From VRUE01 sp963780815 (GTDB lineage Bacteria; Actinomycetota; Thermoleophilia; Solirubrobacterales; 70-9), in the NCBI GenBank assembly GCA_963780815.1, contig CAWADG010000009.1:186001-250000 (forward strand): a stretch of 64,000 nt of DNA. Direction: 5' to 3'. Under the pieces are notes generated by a model. That model saw only the letters and a list, made by a program, of their open reading frames with translations. It was not told where the DNA came from and made no database searches. The position numbers were made by a program, and so were the translations under genes. Shown here one piece after another: positions 8,638-16,440 of this stretch (position 1 is its first letter; each line of letters opens with the position of its first letter).

Positions 8638-10062
8638 GTGAGCGATCCACTCGCGGAGCGCGGTGAGGTCGGGTCGGCGCTCGAGTTGGCCGCCGCCGCC
8701 GCTCATGCCTATCTCGAGCACATCGACGAGGCACGCATCCTGCCCCCCGATGCCGAGGGCGCGATAGGTGGCTGGAGCGACCCGATGCCCGAGGCCGGCG
8801 ATGGCACCCTGACCGCGCTGCGGGACTTGGTCGAGAGGGGGGAGCAGTCCGCCACCCGGTCGAGCGGGCCCCGGTTCTTCCATTTCGTGATGGGGGGCGG
8901 GACGCCGGCGGCGCTGGCGGCCGATTGGCTCACCTCGGCCTACGACCAGGTCGCCTTCGGCTGGGCCTCGTCCCCGTTCGCCGCCCGCCTCGAGCAGGTT
9001 GCAATCGAGTGGCTCCTGCAGCTCTTCGAGCTGCCCTCCGACTTCGGAGGGGTCCTCACCAGCGGCGCGACGATGGCGAACTTCGTCGGCCTGACCGCAG
9101 CCCGCAGCTGGTTCGGCGAGCGGGTCGGTGTCGATGCCGACAGCGAGGGCCTCTTCGACGCACCGCCGCCGAAGATCCTCAGCAGCGGGTTCGTGCATCC
9201 GAGCGCGGTGCAGGCGGTGGGAATGCTGGGCCTGGGGCAGGGCCGGGTTGAGAAGCTGACCTCCGACTCGGTCGGCCGCCTCGACCTCGCGGCGCTCGAG
9301 CGTGAGTTGCGAGGCGCAGCGGGCCCGTCGATCGTGATCGCCAATGCGGGAGAGGTGAACGCGGGCGAGTTCGATCCGATCGGCGAGATGGCGGCGCTCG
9401 CCAAGGAACACGACGCCTGGCTTCACGTCGACGGGGCGTTCGGGCTCTTCTCGCGCCTCTCCGAGCGAACGCGCGCCCTGACCGACGGCATCGAGCTCGC
9501 CGATTCGGTCACCTGCGACGGGCACAAGTGGCTCAATGTCCCCTACGACTGCGGGTTCGCCTTCATCGGCGAGCCCGAGCGCCTGCCGCACGCCCTCAGC
9601 GTCGGCGCGCCATACCTGCCGTCCGCCGATGACCCGCGCCCGTCCTTCGGCTTCCTCTCACCGGAGAACTCACGGCGGGCGCGGGCGCTTCCCGTCTGGG
9701 CGACGCTCCGCGCCTACGGTCGCTCCGGCTACCGCGAGATGGTCGAGCGCCACCTCGACATCGCCGCTCACCTCGCAGACCTGATCGACGAGGCCCCGGA
9801 GCTGGAGCGCCTGGCGGAGGTGCCGCTCAACATCGTCTGCTTCCGCGCGCGCCCACCAGGCATGCCGGAGGCACGGCTGGACTCGTTGAACGCGGATTTG
9901 GCCGAGCGAATCCTGGCCGATGGCCGCGTCTTCGTCGGCTCGACCTCCTTCGACGGCAGGGTCGCCCTGCGGCCGGCCATCGTCAACTGGCGCACCGGCC
10001 CGGCCGACGTCGAGCTCTTGGTCGAGATCGCCCGCGAGATCACCGGCGAGCTCACCGCCTGA
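8638..10062 (+). CDS. PLP-dependent decarboxylase (group II amino acid decarboxylase family)
   Basis: 474 aa. Family landmarks are in order: SSGPRFFHFVMGGGTPAAL near residue 75, LTSGATMANFVGL near 140, HVDGAFG (cofactor Asp) near 262, and the Schiff-base lysine in CDGHKWLN (Lys297). The overall fit is to aspartate/tyrosine/DOPA-type decarboxylases, but the substrate is not predictable. GTG start at 8638. The gene stands alone, with the next gene 113 bp downstream. Confidence 0.85.
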   Translation: MSDPLAERGEVGSALELAAAAAHAYLEHIDEARILPPDAEGAIGGWSDPMPEAGDGTLTALRDLVERGEQSATRSSGPRFFHFVMGGGTPAALAADWLTSAYDQVAFGWASSPFAARLEQVAIEWLLQLFELPSDFGGVLTSGATMANFVGLTAARSWFGERVGVDADSEGLFDAPPPKILSSGFVHPSAVQAVGMLGLGQGRVEKLTSDSVGRLDLAALERELRGAAGPSIVIANAGEVNAGEFDPIGEMAALAKEHDAWLHVDGAFGLFSRLSERTRALTDGIELADSVTCDGHKWLNVPYDCGFAFIGEPERLPHALSVGAPYLPSADDPRPSFGFLSPENSRRARALPVWATLRAYGRSGYREMVERHLDIAAHLADLIDEAPELERLAEVPLNIVCFRARPPGMPEARLDSLNADLAERILADGRVFVGSTSFDGRVALRPAIVNWRTGPADVELLVEIAREITGELTA

Positions 10063-10174
10063 CAGCTCCCTCGGATCCGCTTGACTTGCGCTCGAGGCGG
10101 AGAGAGAGTGCGCTCGACCCGCCTGAGCCACGCCTGACATCTTCGATCGTGGCCGGCAACGATTGGAGGTCGAG

Positions 10175-10675
10175 ATGAGCAGCACCGACGTCAGCAGCGA
10201 AAGCGAGGCGGGGACCCCGCCGGTCAAGCCGGGGGAGGTGAAGCTCGAGGTCGTCCTCCTGCCGGTGTCGGACGTCGATCGGGCGAAGGCCTTCTACGAG
10301 GGCCTGGGATGGCGCGTCGACGCCGACCTGCCGGTCGAGGAGGGGTACAGGGTGGTTCAGGTGACGCCGCCGGGCTCGGCCTGTTCGATCATCTTCGGCG
10401 AGGGGGTCACGTCGGCCCCGCCCGGCTCCTCCGAGGGCCTGCAGCTCTCGGTCTACGACATCGACGAGGCCCGCGCCGACCTGACCGAGCGCGGGGTGGA
10501 CGTCAGCGAGACATTCCACGACGCGACCGGGATCTTCCATCACGCCGGTGAGGAGGGCCGCGTGACCGGGGCGGCGGCTGAACACGCGGACTACGGCTCG
10601 TTCCTCGCCTTCAGCGATCCCGACGGCAACGGCTGGCTTCTCCAGGAGATCAAGACAAGGCTTCCGGGCCGCTGA
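10175..10675 (+). CDS. VOC family glyoxalase-like protein
   Basis: Single VOC domain, about 166 aa. After a short hydrophilic N-terminus the fold starts at KLEVVLLPVSDVDRAKAFYE; it ends with a DPDGNGWLLQE segment carrying a metal-ligand Glu. The ATG at 10175 is chosen because GGAGGT (10166-10171) lies just upstream; an in-frame TTG at 10163 would overlap that site. Followed 13 bp later by a 55-codon gene and then a flavoprotein, apparently one operon. Confidence 0.8.
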   Translation: MSSTDVSSESEAGTPPVKPGEVKLEVVLLPVSDVDRAKAFYEGLGWRVDADLPVEEGYRVVQVTPPGSACSIIFGEGVTSAPPGSSEGLQLSVYDIDEARADLTERGVDVSETFHDATGIFHHAGEEGRVTGAAAEHADYGSFLAFSDPDGNGWLLQEIKTRLPGR

Positions 10676-10688
10676 AGAGGAGAGACAG

Positions 10689-10856
10689 ATGGCGACGACG
10701 TATGACTCCGTCGAGGACCTGGTGGAGGCCCTGAAGCGGGCCGCCAAGGCGCACGGCGAACACGAGGAACGGACAGGACAGGAGGATCCCGACTGGCCCG
10801 ACTGGTACGCGCTCTACATGGTGCGCGAGAACGCCGGCGAGGAACTTCCGACGTGA
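10689..10856 (+). CDS. 55-aa conserved small protein in VOC/flavoprotein operon
   Basis: ATG at 10689 behind GAGGAGAGACAG. The product is acidic, with a helical start (TTYDSVEDLVEALKRAAKAH), an ERTGQEDPDWPDWYALYM core and a short tail. The DWPDWYA pattern and tight spacing (4-bp overlap with the next gene's GTG) indicate a real gene. I recall similar segments as C-terminal extensions or partners of glyoxalase-family proteins, which would fit the upstream VOC gene, but that is memory rather than something shown here. Too short for most gene finders. Confidence 0.6.
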   Translation: MATTYDSVEDLVEALKRAAKAHGEHEERTGQEDPDWPDWYALYMVRENAGEELPT

Positions 10857-12220
10857 GCGAGTACGACGTGATCGTGCTCGGCGGCGGCTCGCCCGGCGAG
10901 CACTGCGCGGGAGCCCTGGCGGAGGGTGGCCTGCACGTCGCGGTCGTCGAGCGCGAGCTCGTCGGAGGGGAGTGCTCGTATTACGCCTGCATTCCCTCGA
11001 AGACGCTGTTGCGGCCGGGTGAGGCGGTTCACGGGGCACGCGACGCCGCCGCGACCGGAGGGGTGGATCTCGAGGCGGCGCTCGCGTGGCGGGACTTCAT
11101 GGTCTCCGACTACTCCGACGCCGGCCAGGAGCGCTGGCTTGCCGACAACGGGATCGACCTCCTGCGCGGCACCGGGCGGCTCGCCGGTTCCGGCGCGGTC
11201 GAGGTCGACGGGGTCCGCCACACCGCCGAGCACATCGTCCTCGCGAACGGCGCCGATCCGATCACCCCGCCGGTGCCGGGCCTGCGCGAGCTCGACGGCG
11301 TCTGGGGCAGCCGCGAGGCGACCTCGATGAAGGCCGTCCCGCGCCGCCTGCTGATCCTCGGCGGCGGGCCGGTTGGGGTCGAGATGGCCCAGGTCGTGCG
11401 CAGATTCGGGGGCGAGGCGGTCGTCATCGACATGGCCGAGCACCTGCTCGGACGGGAGCCGGCCCCGCTCGGCGAGGCACTCGGCGAAGCCCTGCGGGCG
11501 GAGGGAATCGAGCTCGCCCTTTCGGCGAACGCGACCGCAGCGCGGGGGGAGGGCGATGACTACGTCCTCGAGCTCGACGACGGGCGTGAGCTGCGCGGCG
11601 ACCGTTTGCTGGTCGCCACCGGCCGCCGCCCCCGTGTCCAGGGGATCGGACTCGAGTCGGTCGGCGTCGAGCCTGACCCGCACGGCGTCCCGGTTGACGC
11701 GCACCTGCGAGCAGCGGAGAACCTCTGGGCGATCGGCGACGTCAACGGCCTCTGGCCCCTGACCCACGTCGGCAAGTACCAGGGGGACGTCGTCGCCGCC
11801 AACATCCTCGGCAATCCGAGGAAAGCCGACTACGAGGCGGTGCCGCGCGTGGTCTACACCGCTCCCCAGGCCGCGGCGGTGGGTGCCGCCGCCGGCCGGT
11901 TCAGCGCCACGGTCCAGCTGTCGGAGCTGCCGAAGACCGCCACCTACACCCGGGCGTACGCCGACGACAAGGGCTTCCTGACTCTCCTCAGCGACGGCGA
12001 GCGGCTGACCGGCGCCTACGCGCTCGGGCCCGAGGCCGGTGAGTGGCTGCAGCAGGCCACGCTCGCGATCCGTGCGCACATCCCGCTCGAGATCGTCAAC
12101 GACACGATCCAGCCGTTCCCCACGTTCTCCGAGATCTATATCGGAGTGCTGAAGGCGCTCCTCGGCGAGGTCGCGGCGGCGTCGAAAGCGGTCGGCGCCG
12201 AGCCGCCGATGGCGAACTGA
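10853..12220 (+). CDS. FAD/NAD(P) disulfide oxidoreductase family flavoprotein with altered active site
   Basis: 455 aa. N-terminal FAD motif (VIVLGGGSPGEHCAG), redox-active pair Cys41/Cys46 in ECSYYACIPSK, NAD(P)-binding motif LGGGPVGVEMAQ near residue 170, and a second FAD motif LWAIGDVNG near 290. This is the layout of dihydrolipoamide dehydrogenase or mercuric reductase. In the dimerisation domain the usual HxHPTxxE catalytic block reads IQPFPTFSE, so the conserved active-site His is absent while the Glu remains. It is therefore probably not a typical lipoamide dehydrogenase. GTG start overlaps the 55-aa gene by 4 bp. Confidence 0.8.
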   Translation: MSEYDVIVLGGGSPGEHCAGALAEGGLHVAVVERELVGGECSYYACIPSKTLLRPGEAVHGARDAAATGGVDLEAALAWRDFMVSDYSDAGQERWLADNGIDLLRGTGRLAGSGAVEVDGVRHTAEHIVLANGADPITPPVPGLRELDGVWGSREATSMKAVPRRLLILGGGPVGVEMAQVVRRFGGEAVVIDMAEHLLGREPAPLGEALGEALRAEGIELALSANATAARGEGDDYVLELDDGRELRGDRLLVATGRRPRVQGIGLESVGVEPDPHGVPVDAHLRAAENLWAIGDVNGLWPLTHVGKYQGDVVAANILGNPRKADYEAVPRVVYTAPQAAAVGAAAGRFSATVQLSELPKTATYTRAYADDKGFLTLLSDGERLTGAYALGPEAGEWLQQATLAIRAHIPLEIVNDTIQPFPTFSEIYIGVLKALLGEVAAASKAVGAEPPMAN

Positions 12221-12256
12221 CGGCCGAGCAACCGGTCTCGCATAGGGTGGGCAGCG

Positions 12257-13834
12257 ATGCAGGCAATGGAAAGTCTGCTGGCTCTTAGGAGTCGGGGGCG
12301 TGAGCGACCACCGGTTCCAGAGGGCCCGTTCCTCGTCGCCGGCCTGGGCGAGGCGGGTCGGTCGGCCTCCGAGGCGCTTTCCCGGGTCGGAGGGGATCAA
12401 TCGGTCCTGGCATCCGATCATCGCCCGGCCGCGGTCCCGAAGCGCGTCCGCCGAGCCCTCGCGGAGGCGGGGGTGGGGGTCCATCTCGGCAAGGTGGACG
12501 AGCTGCTCGACCTCGCGCCCGCGGCCCGGACCCTGGTCAAGAGCCCCGGCGTGCCGATGTCATCGCCGCTCCTCCGCGAGGCGAGGAGGCTGGGGGTCGA
12601 GGTCCTCGACGAGCTCGAGCTCGGCTGGCGGCTCGGCGGCGCCCCCACCATCGGCGTCACCGGGACCAACGGGAAGACGACGACCGCGACGCTCGCGACG
12701 GCGATCCTCGCGATGTCGCGGCTCGACGCCGTCCTTGCCGGCAACGCCGACATCGCCCCGCCGCTCTCGTCGGTGACCGCGAATTCCGACCACGACCCGG
12801 ACGCGATCGTCTGCGAGGTCTCCAGCTTCCAGCTCGAGGCCTGCCCGACGCTGCTCCCCGAGGTCGGCGTTTTCACCAACCTCAGCCACGACCACCTCTC
12901 CCGGCACGGGACGATGCGTCGCTACGGGGAGATCAAGCGGAGCCTCTTCATCAGGGACGAGGCGGCGGTGGGGCTGGCCGTGGTCGACATCATCGACGGC
13001 TTCGGGCGCCGGCTGGCGGATGAAATCGAGGCGGCGGGAGGCCGGGTGATCCGGGTCGGCCTCGACCGCGGCGCCGACTTTCGGATCCGCGGCGCGACCT
13101 GGGACCTGTGGAGCGCCGAGCTGTCGCTGGACACGCCGAGCGGAGCCGTCACCTTCGAGACGAGGCTGCCGGGCTACTACAACGCCCGCAACGTCGCCGC
13201 GGCCGTTGCCCTCGCCGACTCGCTCGGGGTCGAGCGCGAAGTGCTCAGCGACGTGCTCGCCGGCCACCCGGGTCCGCTGGGCCGCTTCGAGCACATCGAA
13301 TGCGGCCAGCGTCCCGCGGTGATTCTCGACACTGCCTCATCGCCGGCGGCTGTCGAACAGTTCCTCAGCGCGGCGCGGGCCGGGATGGGGGCGGGCGGGC
13401 GCCTGTGCGCAGTCCTCGGAGTGCTCGGGGCTCCCGATCCCATCCAGCGTCGCGAGATGGGCAGCCTCGCGAAGAGGCACTGCGACGACCTCTTCCTGAC
13501 CGCGGGAAGCTTCCGCCGCAACGCTCCGCTGCGCACGCTCGAGGGCCTGATCGCCGGTGCGGAATCCGTGAACGGCGCCGACCTCAAGGTCATCCCCGAT
13601 CGCGAGGAGGCGATCGCCGCCGCGCTCGAGGTGGCCGGCGAGGGCGACGTTGTCGCGGTGCTGGGCCGCGGCAATGTCGTCGAGTCGATCCATGACAGGA
13701 AGGCCGACGACCGGGAAGTCCTACGCCGCCTGGCCCGAGCCCACCGGGGCGCTGGCTCCGGCCCAGAAGGGCCTGACCAGGCCGCGGCCGGCGAGCTCGG
13801 CATGGAGCTCGAGCAGGGCGGAGTAGGTCGGTAG
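12257..13834 (+). CDS. Mur ligase family protein (MurD-like N-domain, MurE-like C-domain)
   Basis: 525 aa. The N-terminal domain resembles MurD (FLVAGLGEAGRSASEAL; LVKSPGVPMSSPLL). The central ATPase has the P-loop GVTGTNGKTTT near residue 137 and NLSHDHLSRHGTMRRYGEIK with the lysine expected to be carbamylated. The C-terminal domain (GRFEHIECGQ, LTAGSFRRN, GDVVAVLGRGN) is closer to MurE, but the DNPR substrate motif of MurE is missing. It likely adds an amino acid to a UDP-muramyl-like precursor; whether it is the housekeeping MurD is uncertain. The last ~35 codons overlap murT on the other strand. Confidence 0.75.
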   Translation: MQAMESLLALRSRGRERPPVPEGPFLVAGLGEAGRSASEALSRVGGDQSVLASDHRPAAVPKRVRRALAEAGVGVHLGKVDELLDLAPAARTLVKSPGVPMSSPLLREARRLGVEVLDELELGWRLGGAPTIGVTGTNGKTTTATLATAILAMSRLDAVLAGNADIAPPLSSVTANSDHDPDAIVCEVSSFQLEACPTLLPEVGVFTNLSHDHLSRHGTMRRYGEIKRSLFIRDEAAVGLAVVDIIDGFGRRLADEIEAAGGRVIRVGLDRGADFRIRGATWDLWSAELSLDTPSGAVTFETRLPGYYNARNVAAAVALADSLGVEREVLSDVLAGHPGPLGRFEHIECGQRPAVILDTASSPAAVEQFLSAARAGMGAGGRLCAVLGVLGAPDPIQRREMGSLAKRHCDDLFLTAGSFRRNAPLRTLEGLIAGAESVNGADLKVIPDREEAIAAALEVAGEGDVVAVLGRGNVVESIHDRKADDREVLRRLARAHRGAGSGPEGPDQAAAGELGMELEQGGVGR

Positions 13835-15253
13835 GGCGATCACCCGATCGCCGGACCTCTCGATCGCAAGGTCGAGGGCGGCCGGCATCTCCGGCTCGAC
13901 CTCGAGGCGCGAGAGCGGCCACTCGGCGTACTTGAGACGCAGCGCCAGCTCGGCGGCCCTGCGGCCGCTGCAGACGACTCGCCCGACCAGCGGCCCCAGC
14001 GCCTCGAAGTCGGCGTCCCAGATCCAGGAGACATCACGGCCGTCCGCCTGGCCGTCGTTGAGCGCGATCAGAAGATCGAGCGGTGGGGAGGCATCCCCGG
14101 CGAGTGCTCGCAGCAGCTCGTTCGCCCCTGCCGGGTTCTTCATCAGCAGCACGACCAGGTTGGTGGAGCCCGCCCGGACCCGCTCGCCACGGCCGAAGAC
14201 CGGCTCGAACGCCGCGAGCGCGCTCGTGATCGGGCCGGGACCAATCCCGAGCGCGTGAGCCGCGGCCGCCGCCGCGAGCGCGTTGTAGACGTTGTAGAGG
14301 CCCGGCAACTCGAGCCGAGCGTCGAGCCGATCGCCACTCACACCGATAGTGAAGCGGGACCCGGAGAGCCCGTCGATCCGGATCTCCTCGGCGGCGACAA
14401 GGGGCAGGGGTCTCGCGGTCCCGCAGGAGTCGCAGCGGTGGTGGCCCATGTGGCTCAGAATCCGGGTCTCGTAGTGGAGAGGGCCGTCGCAGCCCCGGCA
14501 GCGAGCCGAGTCGACGGCGTGCTCGCTGTCCGGCAGGCCGACCTCGCGGTCCTCGATGCCGAAGTAGGACACCGCGCCGACGTGCCCTTCGGCGCCTGCC
14601 GAGCCCAGGGCGGCGACCGTCGGGTCGTCCGCGTTCAGCACGAGACGTGCCCGGAGCCCGCCGCGGACCATCGCCTCCCAGGCGTCGGCCAGCGCATCGA
14701 GCTCGCCGTACCCGTCGAGTCGATCGCGAAAGAGATTGGCGAGCACGACCAGGTCGGGCGTCAGCTCGGCGGCGACGACGGGCAACCAGGCCTCGTCGAC
14801 CTCGAAGACGCCGTAATCACTCGGCTCCTCGAGGAGGGCCGTCACCACTCCGGCGGGCACGTTGGCGCCGGCCCGGTTGTGGGTCACGGCGTGACCGGCC
14901 TCGCGGAGGATCGCCGCCAGCATCGAGGCGGTCGTCGTCTTGCCGTTCGTTCCGGAGACGAGGATGCAGCACTCCGATTGGCGGCGGGACAGCGCCCGGA
15001 GCGCGTTCGGGGCCCGGCTCAGCACGACCTGGCCGGGATGCGTCGTTCCACCACCCCCCTGCGCCCGTGAGACGTGGTGGGCCGCGGCCGCCAGGCTCCT
15101 CAGCGTGTAGGGAAGGCCGGGCGGCGTCGGCGGCCGGCTGCGGGGGGCCGGGCCGATCGCCTGGGCGATCTCCGAGATCGTTCCGACGTTGTCCCCCAGC
15201 GGGGGCAGGTTCCACGCCCTTCGCAGCAGCCGATCGCGATTTTCCAGTCTCAT
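13721..15253 (-). CDS. murT: lipid II isoglutaminyl synthase subunit MurT (Mur ligase family, DUF1727)
   Basis: 510 aa. Mur-ligase central domain with P-loop SGTNGKTTTASML near residue 100 and DEAW/NLFRDRLDGYGELD blocks. A four-cysteine zinc ribbon is inserted (CRGCDG ... CDSCG). The C-terminal DUF1727 region (VVLLMKNPAGANELL, DGRDVSWIWDADFE, LPTYSALLELHAEL) is diagnostic for MurT, which with the glutaminase GatD amidates D-Glu of lipid II. No gatD-like gene is next to it in this window. It converges with the other Mur ligase gene with a 114-bp overlap. Confidence 0.85.
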   Translation of the reverse strand: MRLENRDRLLRRAWNLPPLGDNVGTISEIAQAIGPAPRSRPPTPPGLPYTLRSLAAAAHHVSRAQGGGGTTHPGQVVLSRAPNALRALSRRQSECCILVSGTNGKTTTASMLAAILREAGHAVTHNRAGANVPAGVVTALLEEPSDYGVFEVDEAWLPVVAAELTPDLVVLANLFRDRLDGYGELDALADAWEAMVRGGLRARLVLNADDPTVAALGSAGAEGHVGAVSYFGIEDREVGLPDSEHAVDSARCRGCDGPLHYETRILSHMGHHRCDSCGTARPLPLVAAEEIRIDGLSGSRFTIGVSGDRLDARLELPGLYNVYNALAAAAAAHALGIGPGPITSALAAFEPVFGRGERVRAGSTNLVVLLMKNPAGANELLRALAGDASPPLDLLIALNDGQADGRDVSWIWDADFEALGPLVGRVVCSGRRAAELALRLKYAEWPLSRLEVEPEMPAALDLAIERSGDRVIALPTYSALLELHAELAGRGLVRPFWAGASAPVGSGQAA

Positions 15254-15286
15254 TCCGCTCCGGAAAGTCCGTAGAGGTGAAGATAC

Positions 15287-16438
15287 TTGCGGCCCATGCA
15301 GATTCTGATCTCACTCTCCCGTTTCATGCTCGGTGGGACCGAGACCTACTCTGTCACCGTCGGCGAGCAGCTCGAGCGTCTCGGCCACACCGTGACCCTG
15401 CAGGCAGCGGAGGCAAGCCCCGAGGGGAAGGAGCTGGCGGCGTCGCGGGGGTTGCCGCTGAGACTCGGTGCCTCCGAGCTGCCGGATCAGGTGGACGCGG
15501 TCCTCGTCCAGGACGCGGGGACGGCCTATACCTTCGCCGGCCACCGGCCGGGCCTTCGCCAGGTGTTCGCGATCCACGGCCTCTCTACCTATGAGCACCC
15601 GCCCAGCCAGCTGGACCCGTCGCTCCCGGTCGTCGTCTTCAACGATCGCGTCGGCGGCCACGCTGACGCCCTCGCCTCGCGTCCCGAAGTGATTCGCATG
15701 CACCAGCCGATCGACTTCGAACGGTTCAAACCGCGCGGCGGTACCAGGCGCCGGGCGCGAACGGTCCTCACCCTCAGCAACTACCTTCAGGGGGAGCGCC
15801 TCGAGATGCTGGAACGCGTGTGCCGCGACCTCGGGCTCGAGCTCGTCAGGCTCGGGGCGAACGGCAACCCCACCCTCGATCCGAGGGAGGCGATGGCCCA
15901 CGCCGACATCATCGTCGGCTACGGGCGGACGGTGCTGGAGGGAATGGCGATGGGATGTGCCGCCTACGTCTGGGACTATGCCGGAGGCGACGGCTGGGTC
16001 ACCCCCGAGACGTATCCGGCCCTGGAGGCGGACGGATTCAGCGGGGCCGCATTCGAGTCGGTCGTCGACGCCGATCACCTGCGCGCCGATCTCGCCGACT
16101 ACAACCCCGAGCTCGGGATGCTTGGCCTGGACCTGGTCAGGGCCAATCACTCCGCGGTCAGGCACTCGGAGGAGATGGCCGGCCTGCTCAGCGGAGCGAG
16201 CCCGCCGGCGCCCGAGGACACTTTCGAAACGCTCGCCCGGCTGGTGCGGCTCGAGGCCCGTGCGACGATCCGCGCCGACAGCCTCGAAGCCGAGAACAGG
16301 CGGATGCACGCGGACCTCGGCGGCCTGCTCGAAGATCGAGATGCCACCCGGGCGCAGCTCGACGCGCTGCTCCGCTCCCGCTCCTGGAGGCTCCTCGCTC
16401 CGCTGCGGCGCGCGGCCTCCCGTCTCCGTGGAGGCTGA
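15287..16438 (+). CDS. GT4-like glycosyltransferase with C-terminal coiled coil
   Basis: 383 aa. N-terminal Rossmann half with ISLSRFMLGGTETYSVTVGEQLERLGHTV (donor/acceptor domain start of GT-B enzymes); the donor-side half has DIIVGYGRTVLEGMAMGC near residue 205, a weak form of the GT4 E-x7-E region. Residues about 315-372 form a coiled coil ending in LLRSRSWRLLAPLR, common at the end of surface-polysaccharide transferases. A GAGGTGA at 15274 favours the TTG at 15287; an ATG at 15296 is the alternative. Acceptor unknown. Confidence 0.75.
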   Translation: MRPMQILISLSRFMLGGTETYSVTVGEQLERLGHTVTLQAAEASPEGKELAASRGLPLRLGASELPDQVDAVLVQDAGTAYTFAGHRPGLRQVFAIHGLSTYEHPPSQLDPSLPVVVFNDRVGGHADALASRPEVIRMHQPIDFERFKPRGGTRRRARTVLTLSNYLQGERLEMLERVCRDLGLELVRLGANGNPTLDPREAMAHADIIVGYGRTVLEGMAMGCAAYVWDYAGGDGWVTPETYPALEADGFSGAAFESVVDADHLRADLADYNPELGMLGLDLVRANHSAVRHSEEMAGLLSGASPPAPEDTFETLARLVRLEARATIRADSLEAENRRMHADLGGLLEDRDATRAQLDALLRSRSWRLLAPLRRAASRLRGG

Positions 16439-16440
16439 GC

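Noticed and set aside
7954..9591. A 545-codon open frame on the minus strand
   Set aside because: It spans two divergent, well-supported genes (ICMT family and PLP decarboxylase); its composition is the usual high-GC shadow and no family pattern is visible outside the ICMT part.
12300..12776. Alternative frame beginning GTG 12300 within the Mur ligase start
   Set aside because: It is out of frame with the P-loop and ligase motifs and is a Ser/Arg/Pro-rich shadow.
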